Shown piece after piece: positions 27,801 through 42,800 of a DNA stretch of 64,000 nucleotides. The first letter of the stretch is position 1. Each line of letters begins with the position of its first letter. The stretch lies in contig OZ020313.1 in assembly GCA_963971305.1 (NCBI GenBank), positions 54,756,203-54,820,202 of the forward strand, in the 5' to 3' direction. A program made the position numbers and the translations under genes. The notes under the pieces are model-generated. The model did not search any database and was not told the DNA's origin. It worked only from the letters and a program-made list of their open reading frames with translations. The stretch is from Arcuatula senhousia (Eukaryota > Mollusca > Bivalvia > Mytilida > Mytilidae).

Positions 27801-30800
27801 TTAATTTTGTATTAAATCATCAGTTAGCAACTATTGCTAAATTTAAATTTAGATTTAAAGCTATTTAAATTAAAAATTAAACCAAATGTCTTAATTGGGG
27901 AAACCACAGAAATTGAGACATGATAGTAGGTTTACTTGCTTTAAGATACCTGACATATGAAAAACAATTAATCAGTTTTCTTGTGTTATTAAGGTTTCCA
28001 TGACAACCAGTCCCACGGAGAAAAGATCTCAACTCCTGCTACTACAGGACTCTTTGATTAAACTCAAAGACTATAAGGTAAATGGGACCATGATAAAATA
28101 TTAAGAAATAAATGGTGTATGGACTCATTTAACTTCAGTACAAAAATAAAGGTCAATTAAAAATGCACAAAGAAGGAGGATTTTCATGATTAAAAAGACT
28201 TTTATAGTTGAGTTTAGAAAATGACATGTTATTTTCAAAATGTAAAGATGAAGTGTTATTTTATCTTGTTTGTTGATTTTTGAATAGATATGAAACATAT
28301 AATTTATATATCTAGCATAAGAACAACAACAACAACAACAACAATAACACTTGAAAACAATAGAAAATAAATAAACCATTCTAACTTTCTTTCAGAAAAT
28401 GCAGTTTTGTTAAATCCCAACATGTATCTCTTATTAGTTATCTTGTTTTACAGAAAGCATTCCTATGGACTGAGATAGGTCTAGATGAAGCTGTTCAGGC
28501 TTACAAATCAAGCCCTGCTGATAAGGACCAGTGGGCAGATACTCTAGTTCAGACCTGTCAATCTTTGTCATTGTAAGTTAGAAATTGCTGTTGAAGATTA
28601 AGAGTACTATCAATTTGCTAAAAAAAAATGTATTCTCGACATTAGAATTACATGTATTTTAGAATTAATCAGGGGTATCACTTGTTAACATTAACCTTAA
28701 GATGTACTTGTTTTCAATATAAAGTCTCAAATGTCCAGAACTGCTTATTGGAGTTTAAATCTAACAAAGTTCATCATGAAAAGAATATCATGTAGACATT
28801 TCAGCAATCTTAGATTAAAACTGCCATTTGCATTTGAGGAATAAAAACCTTCTAAAATCTCTATAAACATAATTTTACTTTCAGAATAAGTAAGTTGGAC
28901 AAGAACGCTTTGTTAGACCTCCCTGTTGTTAACCAAGCCAGACTCTCACACAATCTAATCTATATCATAGACGTGGCTATGTCTGTTCCGGATTCCTGTA
29001 ATGATATGCCCATTAATACCGTGTTACCATGGATACTACTGTATAAACTCATAGAAAAGTCAGTATTATATTATTAGCTGTGTTTTCTTTTTATTATGTC
29101 AAACATCTTGCAATATCTTTTTATTTGTTTAACGTGTAAAGCCTGCTTCTTTTCACCTATAACGTATAACATTACTTCAAAAAACAAATCTAATTTCTTG
29201 TTCAATTATTGAAAGATTATCTTTTATCTTTTGTTGCTGTATTTTAGCTTACAATGATTTATATCTTTTTTTATTTTCTACAGAGATGAGAGTAAATCCC
29301 CCAAACCAGATGATGGGTCTCGGGAGGATTTCAACAGCTCCATTCCTCCTTCTATCATGTTACTAAATATAGCTCATGAATACCTGGGCAGGTAAATATC
29401 TTCTATCATGTTACCAGATATAAAGTTCATGAATACCTGGGCAGGTGAATATCTTCTATCATGTTACCAGATATAAAGTTCATGAATACCTGGGCAGGTG
29501 AATATCTTCTATCATGTTACTAAAGATAGCTCATGAATACATAGGTAGGTAAATATCTTCTATCATGTTACTTAATATAGCTCATGAATACCTGGGCAGG
29601 TAAATAACTTCTATCATGTTACTAAATATAGCTCATGAATACCTGGGCAGGTAAAAATCTTCTATCATGTTACTAAATATAGCTCATGAATACCTGGGCA
29701 GGTAGATATCTTCTATCATGTTACAAGATATAAAGCTCACGAATACCTGGGCAGGTAAAAATCTTTTATCATGTTACTAAATATAGCTCATGAATACCTG
29801 GGCAGGTAAATATCTTCTATCATGTTACTAAATCTAGCTCATGAATACCTGGGCAGGTAAATATCTTCTATCATGTTACTAATTATAGCTCATGAATACC
29901 TGGGCAGGTAAATATCTTGTATCAAGTTACCAGGTATAAATCTCATTAATACCTGGGAACTCACCTCCCCTTTATGGAGGATTTTATACAAGAAAAGTGC
30001 CATGTTGAATTAAAGTTGTTTTCATGTGATGTAGTGAGTGAGTTGGTGTTTTACACCCTTGCAATATATATAGGTTAATTTAGGGAGATGAACATAAAAA
30101 GGATGATAAAATGAAAATGAAATGATGATGAAATCTGGGGAGGGGTTTGAGAAACAAAGGAATAGTAAATTTTGAAGAACCACAGGAAAAGGGGGAGAGG
30201 TGGGTAGGGGAGAAAATTTAGTCTATGTGGTGCACTACTTGGGGGATCCACAAAGGGATCTTTTACGTGCATGAAGTGTGGCACTCCCCACACGTTGGCC
30301 TACTATGGTCAGCGGCCAGGATTTCCGTATTATAGACTTGACAACCCCCGCGGACGAGGGCCACCCTATTCAGCCACCTAGGGTACACACCTTGGTCGCT
30401 CTGTGGGCTGAGCACTGACCTGACATCAGAATCCCAACACCCTTAGTTGCCTTACGATAAGCCTATTCGCCACCCTTGCACCGTAGGGGTCTCATGTGAT
30501 GTAAGTCCAGACATGGATTATTCTTGATTTATATACAAAAATTTTAAATTCATGTATCAACAATCAATTCATGCCCCACCTTTCCAGAAGTCGAATACAT
30601 ACATGTATATTGCACTTTGTTTTAAAATGTCTTGTGATAAACTTATTTGTTCCCGTTTCAGACATGCATGGTGTACCAAATCAGAGGGGGAGCTACTCTT
30701 GTTTATCATCAGTATATTATCCTCGGAATCGACTCAGTCTGATATCTACAATGAGGAGCTGGGGCAGGCTGTTGAACAGTGTTTTTATTGTCTCTATGGT

Positions 30801-33800
30801 CATCCGACAAAGAAAGGACGATATCGTCATCTAATGGACCACAATGCACCACAGATTGAGCTGACCTGGGAGAGAGCCGAGGATATATTTAATTATTTTA
30901 AACCTAAAACCATGCCAGAGTTTGATAGTTACAAAACAGACGCAGTAGCAGGAGAGGTAATATTGATCTTACCAATGTTACAACCAAGCAGTTTTTTTAT
31001 CGTGACAATTCAATTTTTGCTGTATTCACAATAGAATTTTAAGGTGATGATATGAAGTGTCATAGAATTTATTTAACCTTTTAAATCATGTTTCACAAAA
31101 GTAGAATCATTCCTTTTTTTGGCAAGAACACAAAATTTTCCGCATATGAAAAGAAAAACATTTATACAGTATTATACCCCTGGCTTAAAAAAGGTATATT
31201 GTTATAAGAGTATCCATTCATCTGTATGTAACTCCTTTATACAGGACTGAAACCGAGTTACAGCCAAAATTTCCGGACGTCGGAGTTTTTTTCCGGTGGA
31301 CATCGGAGTTTTCCGGTCAAAAACTCCGAGTTTCTACGGAGTTTTTTCTCGGAGTAATACGCGAACGTCCGAGGTAAACCCGGCGGGACTCCGAGGTACA
31401 ACTCCGAAATCGCCCCAAAAACTCCGTGGTTCATTTTATTCTATTTGAAAAGGACAATTGTATACGCCTGTAATTATTTCCAATTCACATTATTACGTCT
31501 CAGATGTCTTAAAATATGATGATTTTATTTCAAGTCTTGTTTATTTTTTAAGTCTTACAACTCCGAAATCGCCCCCAAAAACTCCGTGGTTCATTTTATT
31601 CTATTTGCATGAAAAGGACAATTGTATACGCCTGCAATTATTTCCAATTCACATTATTACGTCTCAGATGTCTTATATTTGTATTTTTTTTTAAGGCTAA
31701 TAAAATATTTTGATTTTATTTTAAGTCTTGTTTATTTTTTAAGTCTTAAAGAAATATATCGGACGATGGTATCAATCTTAGGTCTTTTCCGTAGGCAGTT
31801 TAAGCGACTGATTTTAAATTACAATATGATGAATACTTGATGGTTGAAAATGATAATTGAATAATTACGATATTTGGAAGGGGTAATAAATAAATATCGG
31901 ACAGCAAGTGGCCGGGGGAATTTATTTCACAACAGATTTCTCAGCAACTACTATAGCCTTCCATATGATATCTTTCAGTTTATAATGTTCAATGGCTTAT
32001 TTTACGCCTGCCGATCTTATACGATGTCCGACGGGAAAAGGAAATACTAGTTTACGGCCTGTTAAGGCTAAAGTATCGTAAATCAGTAGATTAATAAACT
32101 GAATGGTAACATATCAGCTGCATGGGTTTGTCAAAAGGAGCCATGATGTTAATTGAATTCCTGAATTGCGGGTATTAGAAAATATACGCATGCATGTGCG
32201 TAAATGAATTTAAAAAATTCTAATGTCATATAAGTTGGTTCTATCCCGAGGTTCTATCAACGATTTATGAAAACTTTTATGTGTACAGAAAATTCTTACA
32301 GAGACAATATTATCATAAAGTACATTTAAGTGGTTCAATAATAAGAATCATGTGTGTATACTGGTATTATGTGTACAATGTAACTCAATTATTATCTTTT
32401 CTCTTATATCTGTTTATTTGTTACTCATGCTGCCCTTATGGGCCCTTAATTGGACAATAAAATATGTTCTACATGTATGTTCTATTAGTCATTTTGATTC
32501 GTACCTCGTGTTTCACATTTGTATATTGTGTTCCTATACTACATGTGTTTCCGCCTATACACCGACGTCCTGCTGATGTTGTCCTCGGGACTATGTCTAA
32601 TAAACATAAGAGTCGCAACTTCCAATAAACAAAGGTGTTTCGACTATGTCCAATTAACAAAGGTTTTGTAACATGTATGGTAATAAAACAGTGTGATCAT
32701 GTTCTCGTGCAACCAAGGACTAAGTAACATAACAAGATGTATCTCACTTTTTTATATATAATTTGAATGAAAAACGTACATCACCAGTAATTACTAGGCA
32801 ATCTGTGATGCATCAAATAGTCTTGGTACTTCATAATATGCTAGTGTGACAAGTGAACAATGCATGGAGGAAATTAGATAAGAGTTTGTCATAAGACCGC
32901 TATCTACCAATTTCTCTTGTTGTCCTTCTTTGTTAAAAAGCACACACGGTATTTTTACTGTTATCAAATTTCCCGCATTAAACATTAACGATGTATAGCC
33001 GATCTATCCCGTGCGTGTGTTCTTGTCTTCAGCGACTGGTGCCGGCTCAAATTTTTTAGTATTTTGTTTCATTATTTTGCGTATTAGCAAATTATTTTTG
33101 TTATATTTTTCTATGTATTTCTTCATGTGTATCTACAAACTACTTAAAATTGTTTCCATGCATGCTATTGTGTTGCATTGAATTTTGCAAGAACAATATT
33201 TTGTGAGTGATTTGCCGATTTTAACGTGGCTCACCCGTCCCATTTGCTATTTTTTTATTTCTGCTTATCAAGTACAGAATAACGACAGGGTAAGAGTATA
33301 ATCGTGTAAAACGTTATCCCATGCAATTTATTAAGTACCCTGTTGATTTAAATACTGAATTCCACACACGTGCGTCTATGATTTAGAAAAGAGGAGGGGG
33401 CCGCCTAAATTGTCTGATGAAGACGAAAAGGGGAATGGGGATTCCCGATGTTGTGCATTAAATCTGCTCGAAAATTAGAAAATTATAATCAAGGATGGAG
33501 GATTCCAACACCGGCAATGCATGAGTCTTGATCTGCTTCTGCAAAAAGTAGTAAACGGACTTTTAGAAAGGCAACAGTTCCATTTATGTATTTTTCAATG
33601 TTGAAATGTTAGGGGGTTGTCTTTTCCCAATTTCTAAAGAGATGCGGAATAAGTATATACGCGCAGGGATGTCCAAAACAAAATCAGTTTTATTTAATCC
33701 CTGATACGCGTGAAGACGACTAGACAAATAGATATCGGAATAGAAAATCCTGATGGAAAACAGTTGCTCAGTGCCTTAAGAAGTCATAACCATAAAACGC

Positions 33801-36800
33801 GCGTCGGGCGTAGCAAAATTTAATTGTAATTTGATTACGTCAATGCACGATGTGGGTAAGTGAGTGACAGGTTACTGGTGGTTTATGCTCCATGCAGCAA
33901 CACTTGATTTCAATTGAGATAACGCTGTCAACGCAGATATTACATTTTTTGTACATTATAGTAACCTGCTCTGCCATTGAAACTTTTTGTTGCAGATGAA
34001 ATTGCTATGGCCTGCCCGGCCTGTTGTTATTTTTTTTTCTCTTCCATAAACCAATGATTCATAGTGGATCCATGCAGCTATTAAAATACCCCCGCTTAAA
34101 AAAGGGGAGGGGTGTATTGTAATATGGCGTCTGTGTGTCTATGCGTTACACATCTAGGTACCTATCCCTTGTCTGTTACTTCCCCTTACCACCTCATTCA
34201 TTCACAAGAACCTTTACGCAATCATTGTTGTATATTGTATACGTGCACCTACCATTTTAGAATCTGATCGTTGGAAGCTTTGTAAAAATCCCTGCATGCA
34301 TTTTTCAATCAGACTTGCGTTTAGAGAAAATATGGGCCAAAGTTGCCAAAAACGCAAATTATATAAGTTTGTGTGGACAAATAGTTTATATGCAAGATCT
34401 GGACTTTTAGTGTGCCATGCCGAATAACACAATTTTTTGGTAGGTTGGGGATGAACTGGCTAAAAAAAAAAAACAATTACATTTACAGGAATTTCCCTTT
34501 TATTGGTTTCAATATATAAAAATGTAAGATATGCATCGATTCAAAGTCCACAGAAGGCATGTGTCATGATATGCTAGTGTCCAAAGCTATTGACTATTCG
34601 CTTTGGACCTCCGACGTACAGGTTTCAACAAGTTACGGTTGTATCGTATATATTTTTGTATATATGCCCCATCTACTACGTACATCCCAAGATTTGATTG
34701 AAAAACTCCGACACATACAAGTGTAACATGGGGACATACAAAAAAAAATAACATATACTAGTATTACAAATGACAGAATGAGCTAGTCAGACAGAATATA
34801 AAGTTAAAATAACAAATTCAGTTTATGTACAAACGATGCTATGTTGTTTACAAGTTTGACATTACAGAGAGATGACATGCCACTCATCTTATTTGGATTC
34901 ATGCAATAGTACCTTGGTATATGTAAAAAAAAAAAAAAAAATGACCATACGTACGTCCCAAATGTTGCGATATGGGGCATTATGTCTTTTTATCATATCC
35001 TTCTTTTAATCTTTTTTGGGCGGAGTATTATTTGTGAGCTATGACTACAATTTTCGGTTCCAATTTGACTTTTTTTTTATTTGACTTTAAATGCTTTGCA
35101 TAATCTTTTGATGTATACAGGGGCGTATATCCAGATATTTTAGAAATGGGATGGGGGTCTCGTATATATAGAGATAAGATTGTTTATTCCAATTAAGGTC
35201 CCTCAATGGGCATAATAATTTAATACAATGATTTTACATGTTTAATTGGGTCAAGACAAAACAAAAACAAAAATATATAGTCTGTTCAGAGCCATACCAG
35301 TATTATATTAAATAATTATACTTTACTGATCGGCAGTTCCTGACCAGTTATGCCGAAAATCTACGTGAGAATAACAGAATGTTCGGAGGAAAGCCCATAA
35401 AGCAACTGGGATGTGTGCCACAGGCAACCCTGCATAAAGGGTTCCTCCCCCCGGGTCAGTATACACCCCCGATCGATGAGCCACTGAAGCTATAACCCAG
35501 TGACAGTCTAATTTTTATACGACCGCAAAAAAAATTGCGGACGTATTTTCAAAAATGCCATGGTATGATGCTGTCGTCGTCGTTGTCCCGATCTTAAGTG
35601 TTCCCACAATTACTTTATAGTTCTAGTTGTACTTCGGTATCTCGAGATCGAGGTGGATGCATAAATATACATGTATATAATTCATTGTAATACAGGTATT
35701 AGTGTAAGATGTATACGATGCCAAACCATTTCACTGAGTAATTTGATTTTCTCATCTTGATGTCAATCGGGTATTATAGTAAACGAAACGCTCACTCGGG
35801 AACGCTTGTAAAAATCTATTGTCTCGACCTTATTAGTTTTATTTTCTCTAAGTTCGATTACTTGTCTTATATTGATAATATTATTTTTTTACATTAAAAC
35901 AATAATTAATAAGTCAGTATACCGATGAAATAATTAACTTTCGGCCGGGTTTATAATTTAAAAAGAAATAAAATCCTCAGTATTTCAAAATAAAAAATAT
36001 CTGGTTTGAATACTAATATTCTAATTAACAAAACTGCTACACGATACATCACCAATTCAATAAACAACACATCACGCTCTGGTGGAGTCATCCCTAATTG
36101 TACCCCATAGCAAACGGCGGCCAGGTGTATTGATTTTCTACCTGTGTGAATTGTGTGCTAGCCGGAAGAAGATTAACTGCAAATCAAATACACAAAGCTC
36201 TCAAAGGTTTTAACAAATAGTAGCTCAGTTTATTTAATGATATGTTTTTGTGGTAAGGTTAGTACTTATCGGGAATTATGAATAACGGGGAGCCACTGTC
36301 TGTACACACTCTAAAGTAAACGTTTCAAAATGCATGATGTAAAAAAAATATCGAAGGACCCTATAGCGTAGCAACATATCGTGGTTTGGATTATCCAGAT
36401 CATGTGATGCATACTCGTGCAGTTAGCATCATCACAGGAGGGGATCCGTGTGTACTCTAAATATTTAAAGGTACCGAGGTGTGAGGCTCGTACAATATTC
36501 ATATACCACCACCCCCCCCCCCCCCCCCTGACAAAGGACATCTATTCATAATCCAAAAATCATTGTGTGACATAGTCCATGTATACATAATAACATGCAG
36601 ATACTCTGTAATTTACAGGCAATATGATGTTATAAATATTCTGTGAAAATCCAAATATATTAAATTTTAACTAAATTCATGTTCAGGAAGGGTCGTGGGA
36701 AGTTATTTTTTTTGTATCTTATAACAATTAATACGAAGAAAACATTCACAGATACATTCTCGGCGCTTCAATGTTTTTACTTTGATATAAATAATAAACA

Positions 36801-39800
36801 TTAGCTCTGCATGATCAGATACGGATTTTCGAATCACACATACATTTTTTTTACTCGAGAGGAGATTGCCATTTTGCTGGTGGCAAAAATTAATTAGATG
36901 CCCGAATAACAGAAACAATCACAGGACAAATTGAAAGAGAAAAATAAGCAAACAAAAATAGAATTTTATTAATCATTTTAGAAAATACTCTCAAAGACTC
37001 TAAGACTATGGCGTATCCTGAAATTTTCAAACGGGAGGGCGCGCACCCGTTCTAAATCCGCCTTTCAGACTGCACATTCCAGAAAGTTTAAGGATGGATT
37101 ATATTTAGTTGTGAATTTTCCACATTTTTTTAGAAAGACGGTACTACACAATTTTAACAAAAGTTTTAAATTACACGTTAATGAATATTTTTATTATTGA
37201 AATACAGATTTCCATGTTGCCGATTCCGTTTCACTCATTCTTGGTGTATTTGAATCGTTCATATCCTAAAAAATTACCAGCGCATGGACAGTTGTTCACG
37301 AACTTTGCTTGTGAATTGAAATATCACGGAGAAGTGAAACCCACGGAAAAGCATGATGAGAAGTTGGTATACATTACATTTATGACAAGTGCACATTTCA
37401 TTATATGCAGCGTATCGTCTTTCCATATCATCAGTGTTGCATACATTGTATAACCGCAAAAAAGTAAATTATCTGTCTTCTTCCTAATGAAAGCAACCCC
37501 CTTTTTTTAGCACCATGCTTGGCATAATTATTGCGAACACATGCAGTGTAATGTTGTCCATAGACTTTAGTGCCTATTCTGGTGATAATAAAAATCAAAA
37601 TAAACTTATATCTGAAAAATCGTGAACTTAGTTACACTGTAAGTAATTTTATGGAAGGCTTCATGTGGGCATATAGATATATATCACAACTGTTATCATA
37701 AACACTGACAAACTGAGGAAGTTTAAAAATTGTACGTGTATGTAGTTGTCAAAAAAAGACAAAATGTGGGCATGGTAGGCAGCAGTCTAATCGTAGTCCC
37801 TTGTCTACTTACCAAATTTGACACACCATATTTACCGTAAGCAACGCGAAGGATGAGCAGCAAAAAAAGTAAATGCTTTATATCCTTCCGGGTCACATTG
37901 GTTACTCTTGTTACGACTTAAGTTCCCGATGTTGATGCTTTTAGTTGATTTTAGTGTTGTTTTTTTGCCGGATTTCACGGAGTGAAAAATCCGGGTTATA
38001 AAATGGTGAATGGCGGGCGGCGGGCGGGCGGGCGGCGGGCGGGCGGGGAAGAAATTTTCGTAACAGTTTTCTCAGCAACTATAAATTACAGCCACTTGAT
38101 ATTTGGTATACAGCATTGGGATGAGGTCCCATAACGTGGGATGCGATTTCAGGTCTGTCGCTCACCTACTTCCTGTTTACCGACTTAGTTAATTTTTTAC
38201 CATAATGTCCAATAGTAGAAAATTTTCGTAACAGTTTTCTCAGCAACTATTTATCATAGCCACTTGATATTTGGTATACAGTATCAGGGTGAGGTCCCAT
38301 AACGTGGGATGCGATTTCAGGTCTGTCGCTCATCTACTTCCTGTTTACCGACTTAGTTAATTTTTGACAATAATGTCCAATAGAAGAAATTTTTCGTAAC
38401 AGTTTTCTTAGCAACTACTAATCACAGCCTCTTGATATTTGGTATGCAGCATCAACATTGGCTCCCATAACATGGGATGTGATTTCAGGTCTGTCGCTCA
38501 TCTACTTCTTGTTAAACGAAATCCGGCCATTTCTGTCTTTGACCCATTTTCTTTCATTTGTATCTAAGAAATGTCGCTCTGAATTTTCTATATATATTTT
38601 TTTTATTCCCTTTTTCTCTCGACGCCGTGAAAAACTATATTCTACATCTATATATTCTACATCGTAAAATTTAGTGGCAGTTCAGTATCAATAAGCTAAC
38701 AATCATGTCCTAAGTTTATTTTGTTTATTGTAGAAATCAATCATCAATATTTATACAATAAACAATGTGAGATTGGTTCTTAATATACAGGTGCGATAAA
38801 CGAAATTCGAAAATGTCCCAGGTGTAAATTTGAAATGGTTTTTGTATGTGTGTGTCGGTTCATATTTTCTGATTTTATATAGTTATTTATTCTGATGCCT
38901 AGGCATATCAGGTCTATGTATGAGAATCAGATAGTCAAGCTAAAGAGATTATTTTGTTTACTGAGGTATGCGTTCGGATTCTCTGTTGAAACATGCATGG
39001 TGTAATTGTTTAAGGGTAAACACTTTGATTATAAATCGGAGTTGACTGTGATTTTTCACTGATGACTAATTTTGGAAAATTTCTTTTCTTAAACAGTAAC
39101 ATTCATATCTCAGGAAAATTTAATATTTTCAGATATAACAGAATTTGATGAATACGTCTTAGGCCTTCGAAGTCTCGTTTACAATTTTATATATGATTTA
39201 TTACCAGTAACAACCAATGAAGGACTGGTGATAGACAAACGAAAAAATAAACAGAAAAAAAAAACAACTCGCAGAATAAAGACCATGTATGTGTATTATT
39301 ACGGCACTTAAAAAAATCCATTTTGGGTGACCGAGCCTGTTAGTATTTAACGACCTATAGCTAGTCCTGGGACCTGCTTCGTTCACATCAAATCTATTCG
39401 TATAGTTCGTCGCAAAATGCATGAAAGAAAAGGGATGCGTGCAAGAGAATTTGTTCATATGCTTCTGTTTATAAAATTGGCGTTTTGGTGCGCGCATTCA
39501 GATTTTTATTAGAGCAAGAAATTTAACATGTATTTTAGACATGAACATATCCAAAAGACATAACCCCCATAACTATGATGTTGGTGAAAAGGGTACTAAT
39601 GCATGATGATCTCTGGTTTGCTTATATCCTGATGTGTATATGTATATAAATTTTCACGATAATACCATAATTCCTTCATGGTAAAGAAACTTCTACCTGT
39701 AAGTACCCCCTGGTGGAACAGGCGGACGAGAGAACCAGAACACTATATAAAGATCTTGGAAAAAAAAAAGAAATTGTACCTTTATTTACATACATGTACT

Positions 39801-42800
39801 TCTTACATGATTTATGAAAAGCATATCGATTTGACGCATTTTAAAGTTACATATATATTTTAAGTAAAAATGTTACATTTTAAGTTATATTTTCGTGGGA
39901 AAAAAAATTAAAACGGTGGTGTTAAAAAAGACATTGTTAACGTAACAGGATTTAGACGCAAGAGGCATGGGAGACGGGGCGGTAAAAAACTACCAAGCGG
40001 CTAATCGAACGCCAAATCGGACAAACTAGGAATAAATTTGGCGTGGCAACAACATATAGGGACTGAAAATGAAGAGTGACAGTAAATTTTGAATACCAGC
40101 GGTAAAGATGAGAGTTTATTGGGATGAAAATAAGCCTATTTGTCGCACTTCTTAGTGGTGGTTTATTTCTCTCTCCACACAGGTCAGAGGCAAAGCTTTC
40201 CTGTTATAGATACCCCGCTAACGAGGACAACCCTGTTTGGCTATTTAGCTATCTCTTTGACTATCCGCCTTGTGGGCTGAGCTTTAACCCGGGTTAGGGT
40301 TTTGTTTGTCTTCATCTACCGGATTTGAAACACTGGATTGAGAATTGCAACTCGACGGATGTGCTATAGCAAGCAAGAACTGCTTTACCGAGATCACTTT
40401 CGTTAAGAGTTGATTTTTCTTCGGTTCATTTTGTTAGTGTTTTTTTGTTTTGTTTTTTTTTTGTTTCATCGTGCTGTTCGTTCGTGTCTACTATTTTTTC
40501 AATATTATATATATAGTATTATTCCATACGTATATGTGGGTGGTAAAGATTTTTTTTCGTGCATCATGTTGAGCAATTTTTATTTCCCGTTCAGCCGTGC
40601 ATGGAGGTTCATCGGCGTGCATCGTGTTTCTCTATTTCATTTTTCGTTCATCGTGATTATCATTTTTTTATTGGTCGTTCATCGTGATTGTCATTTTTTA
40701 TTGGCCGTTCATCCGTGCACGTACCCCCCCTTACCACCCCCGTATATGCAAGTCAATAATTGTAAATTTAAAAAGGTCCGTCGTAAATAAGACTCGAGTC
40801 AACCCAGTCCTTCTAGCGAACAAACATTTGATTCCTTCACGTCATTTACAGCATGCATATTATAAAGAAAGACAATGGAAAAGTATACTTGGCCAACAGT
40901 AACTTATAAGACAAGTTACGAAAAATATTCGAAAAAGGAAGCCGTCAAATAAAGCAACGAGGATATCTATTATTTGCAACTTACGCGGAGAGAAACCTGA
41001 ATAGGTGTAATAATTAAATGACAGAGGACAGTCGTACAAATTTATGTCGGTATAATCCACTATTCGGATTTCGGGCATAATCACGCTTAAGACTTACAGA
41101 ATAGAGATTTCTTGTTCAATCACCGTTTACAAGTCTTTGTTTCAGTTATATATACAAATGTAGGAAGACGTCAGTCATTCGTAATTAAGGTTTTGCCGTA
41201 CTGCACTTGCCGATTAACTGAGCTGCAAACAATAATTTTAAAACAAGTTATCAGTAAAGTCGGGTACGTATTTTTGTTCTATTCTAGTACCCTCTATTTT
41301 CAAAATCATTTCAATGTCTCTTTAATCTCCCGCTTTTATCCAGTGTGCAGTCCAAAATTAACTCCGTGTCAGTGAGGTGTCGGTCTGGTCTGACGACCTT
41401 CCGCTCCCTTGAAAGTTTTCTGTCGTATTCATGCAGTTGATTGTCATGCCATGCTATGCACTATGACCTTGTTGTAAATACGATTTTTTTTTCAGAATTT
41501 TTAGAAAGAAACAGTTCATAACGTATGTCTGAGACAATAATTGAATAAATAAATCGATATGATTTTCTCAGCGTATGTCAAGTGCTTAAATGTCCTATAG
41601 GTTTAACAAAGAATCATAACGAAACAACGGGAAAATAACAAATTTGCGGATATCCCAATTTGCCATACAAGAATATACAACAAAATGCCGACATAGTCAC
41701 GGAAACACGATTGTTAATATTTAGTTATTGGTCGACGGTATCTTTTCCACGGAACAAAAAACTCTGATAATTTTGGTGGCCGAACTCCGCGGACCGGAAA
41801 ACTCCGAGGTTTTTGTGAATAATCGGAGTTTTTTCTCGGATCTTCCGCGATTTTTCCGAGGTAAATCCCGGAAAAAAATCGTCAGTTTCCGGGTAACTCG
41901 GAGTTTCCCGGACCTCCGACGTCCGCAATTCCTGGCTGTAACTCGGTTTCAGTCCTGTATGTTCAATCACATAAAATTAGGACCTTTTTGTGAAGAGATG
42001 CATTTTACAAAAAGGAACTCTGCTTCTACATGTAGATTGAGACTTCTAGTTCTTATTTGCCAAAACATAAGGATTTCTTAAATAGTTGTGAATAATTTAT
42101 AGTTTGTATTGACTTTATGTTTCAGGTTGAAATGTTATTGAAAAGAATCTGTAATTTGGTTCCTGAATCACAAAAACCAAGTGAGTTGAAGTTGATATTC
42201 TATATTTTATAACAAACAGGATCTTTTGTGATCCCTTTGTTATACCCCCGCTTCGAAGAAGAGGGGGGTATACTGTTTTACCCTTATCTGTCCGTCCGTC
42301 GGTTCGTCCGTCCGTCTGTACTTTCGTCTGTAACTGTCACAGTTTTCTAAGCAACTACATGAGATAGAGGTCTGATATTTTGTTTACAGCTTTATCCTAT
42401 AGTACCATATCACACTAGGTAAACGCTGTCCGCGAGAGAAATGATATTTCACGTTTTTTCTGTACTGATATTTCATGTTGTCTGGTCTACTGGCATGGGT
42501 GGCTCATTAAACATTTTATTTTCGTGAGTTTTTACCTTTTTAATACTGCTTGTTGTAAAAAATTAAATCATTGAATATTTGTCTTGGACATATTTAGTTA
42601 ATCTTTAAAAAAAATTAGCATAAAACAAAAGAAAAATAACCACTGAAGCATAATTACTAGAAAAACAGTGGAAACACAGTTATAACATATGAAAAATATA
42701 CGGGTTTGAAGGAAAAGCTAGTGTAAATGCTTTTTGATTAAATCTTAAGTCAGTATAATTCATAAAATTAGTAATTTAATAGATTATCAACTGAAATTCA

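Larger units (their letters stand above)
31242..41957. mobile_element. 10.7-kb segment bounded by inverted repeats, no large ORF
   Basis: Left end CAGGACTGAAACCGAGTTAC and the reversed right end start identically and match for about 25 nt (to ACAGCC). Beyond that both arms are dense in 'ccgga/ctccgag/cggagtt' words over ~200 bp. TA flanks each side (TATA left, TATG right). The longest ORF inside is ~126 codons and F/H-rich, so no transposase is visible. It could be one non-autonomous element carrying cargo or two inverted copies of a short element. Confidence 0.6.

Noticed and set aside
30230..30490. GC-rich block as a tRNA-derived or other RNA gene
   Set aside because: I could not find A/B boxes or a cloverleaf fold; likely an old repeat.
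40410..40790. 126-codon ORF rich in Phe and His
   Set aside because: Low-complexity T-rich DNA gives runs of F/L/H; no recognisable fold or homologue.
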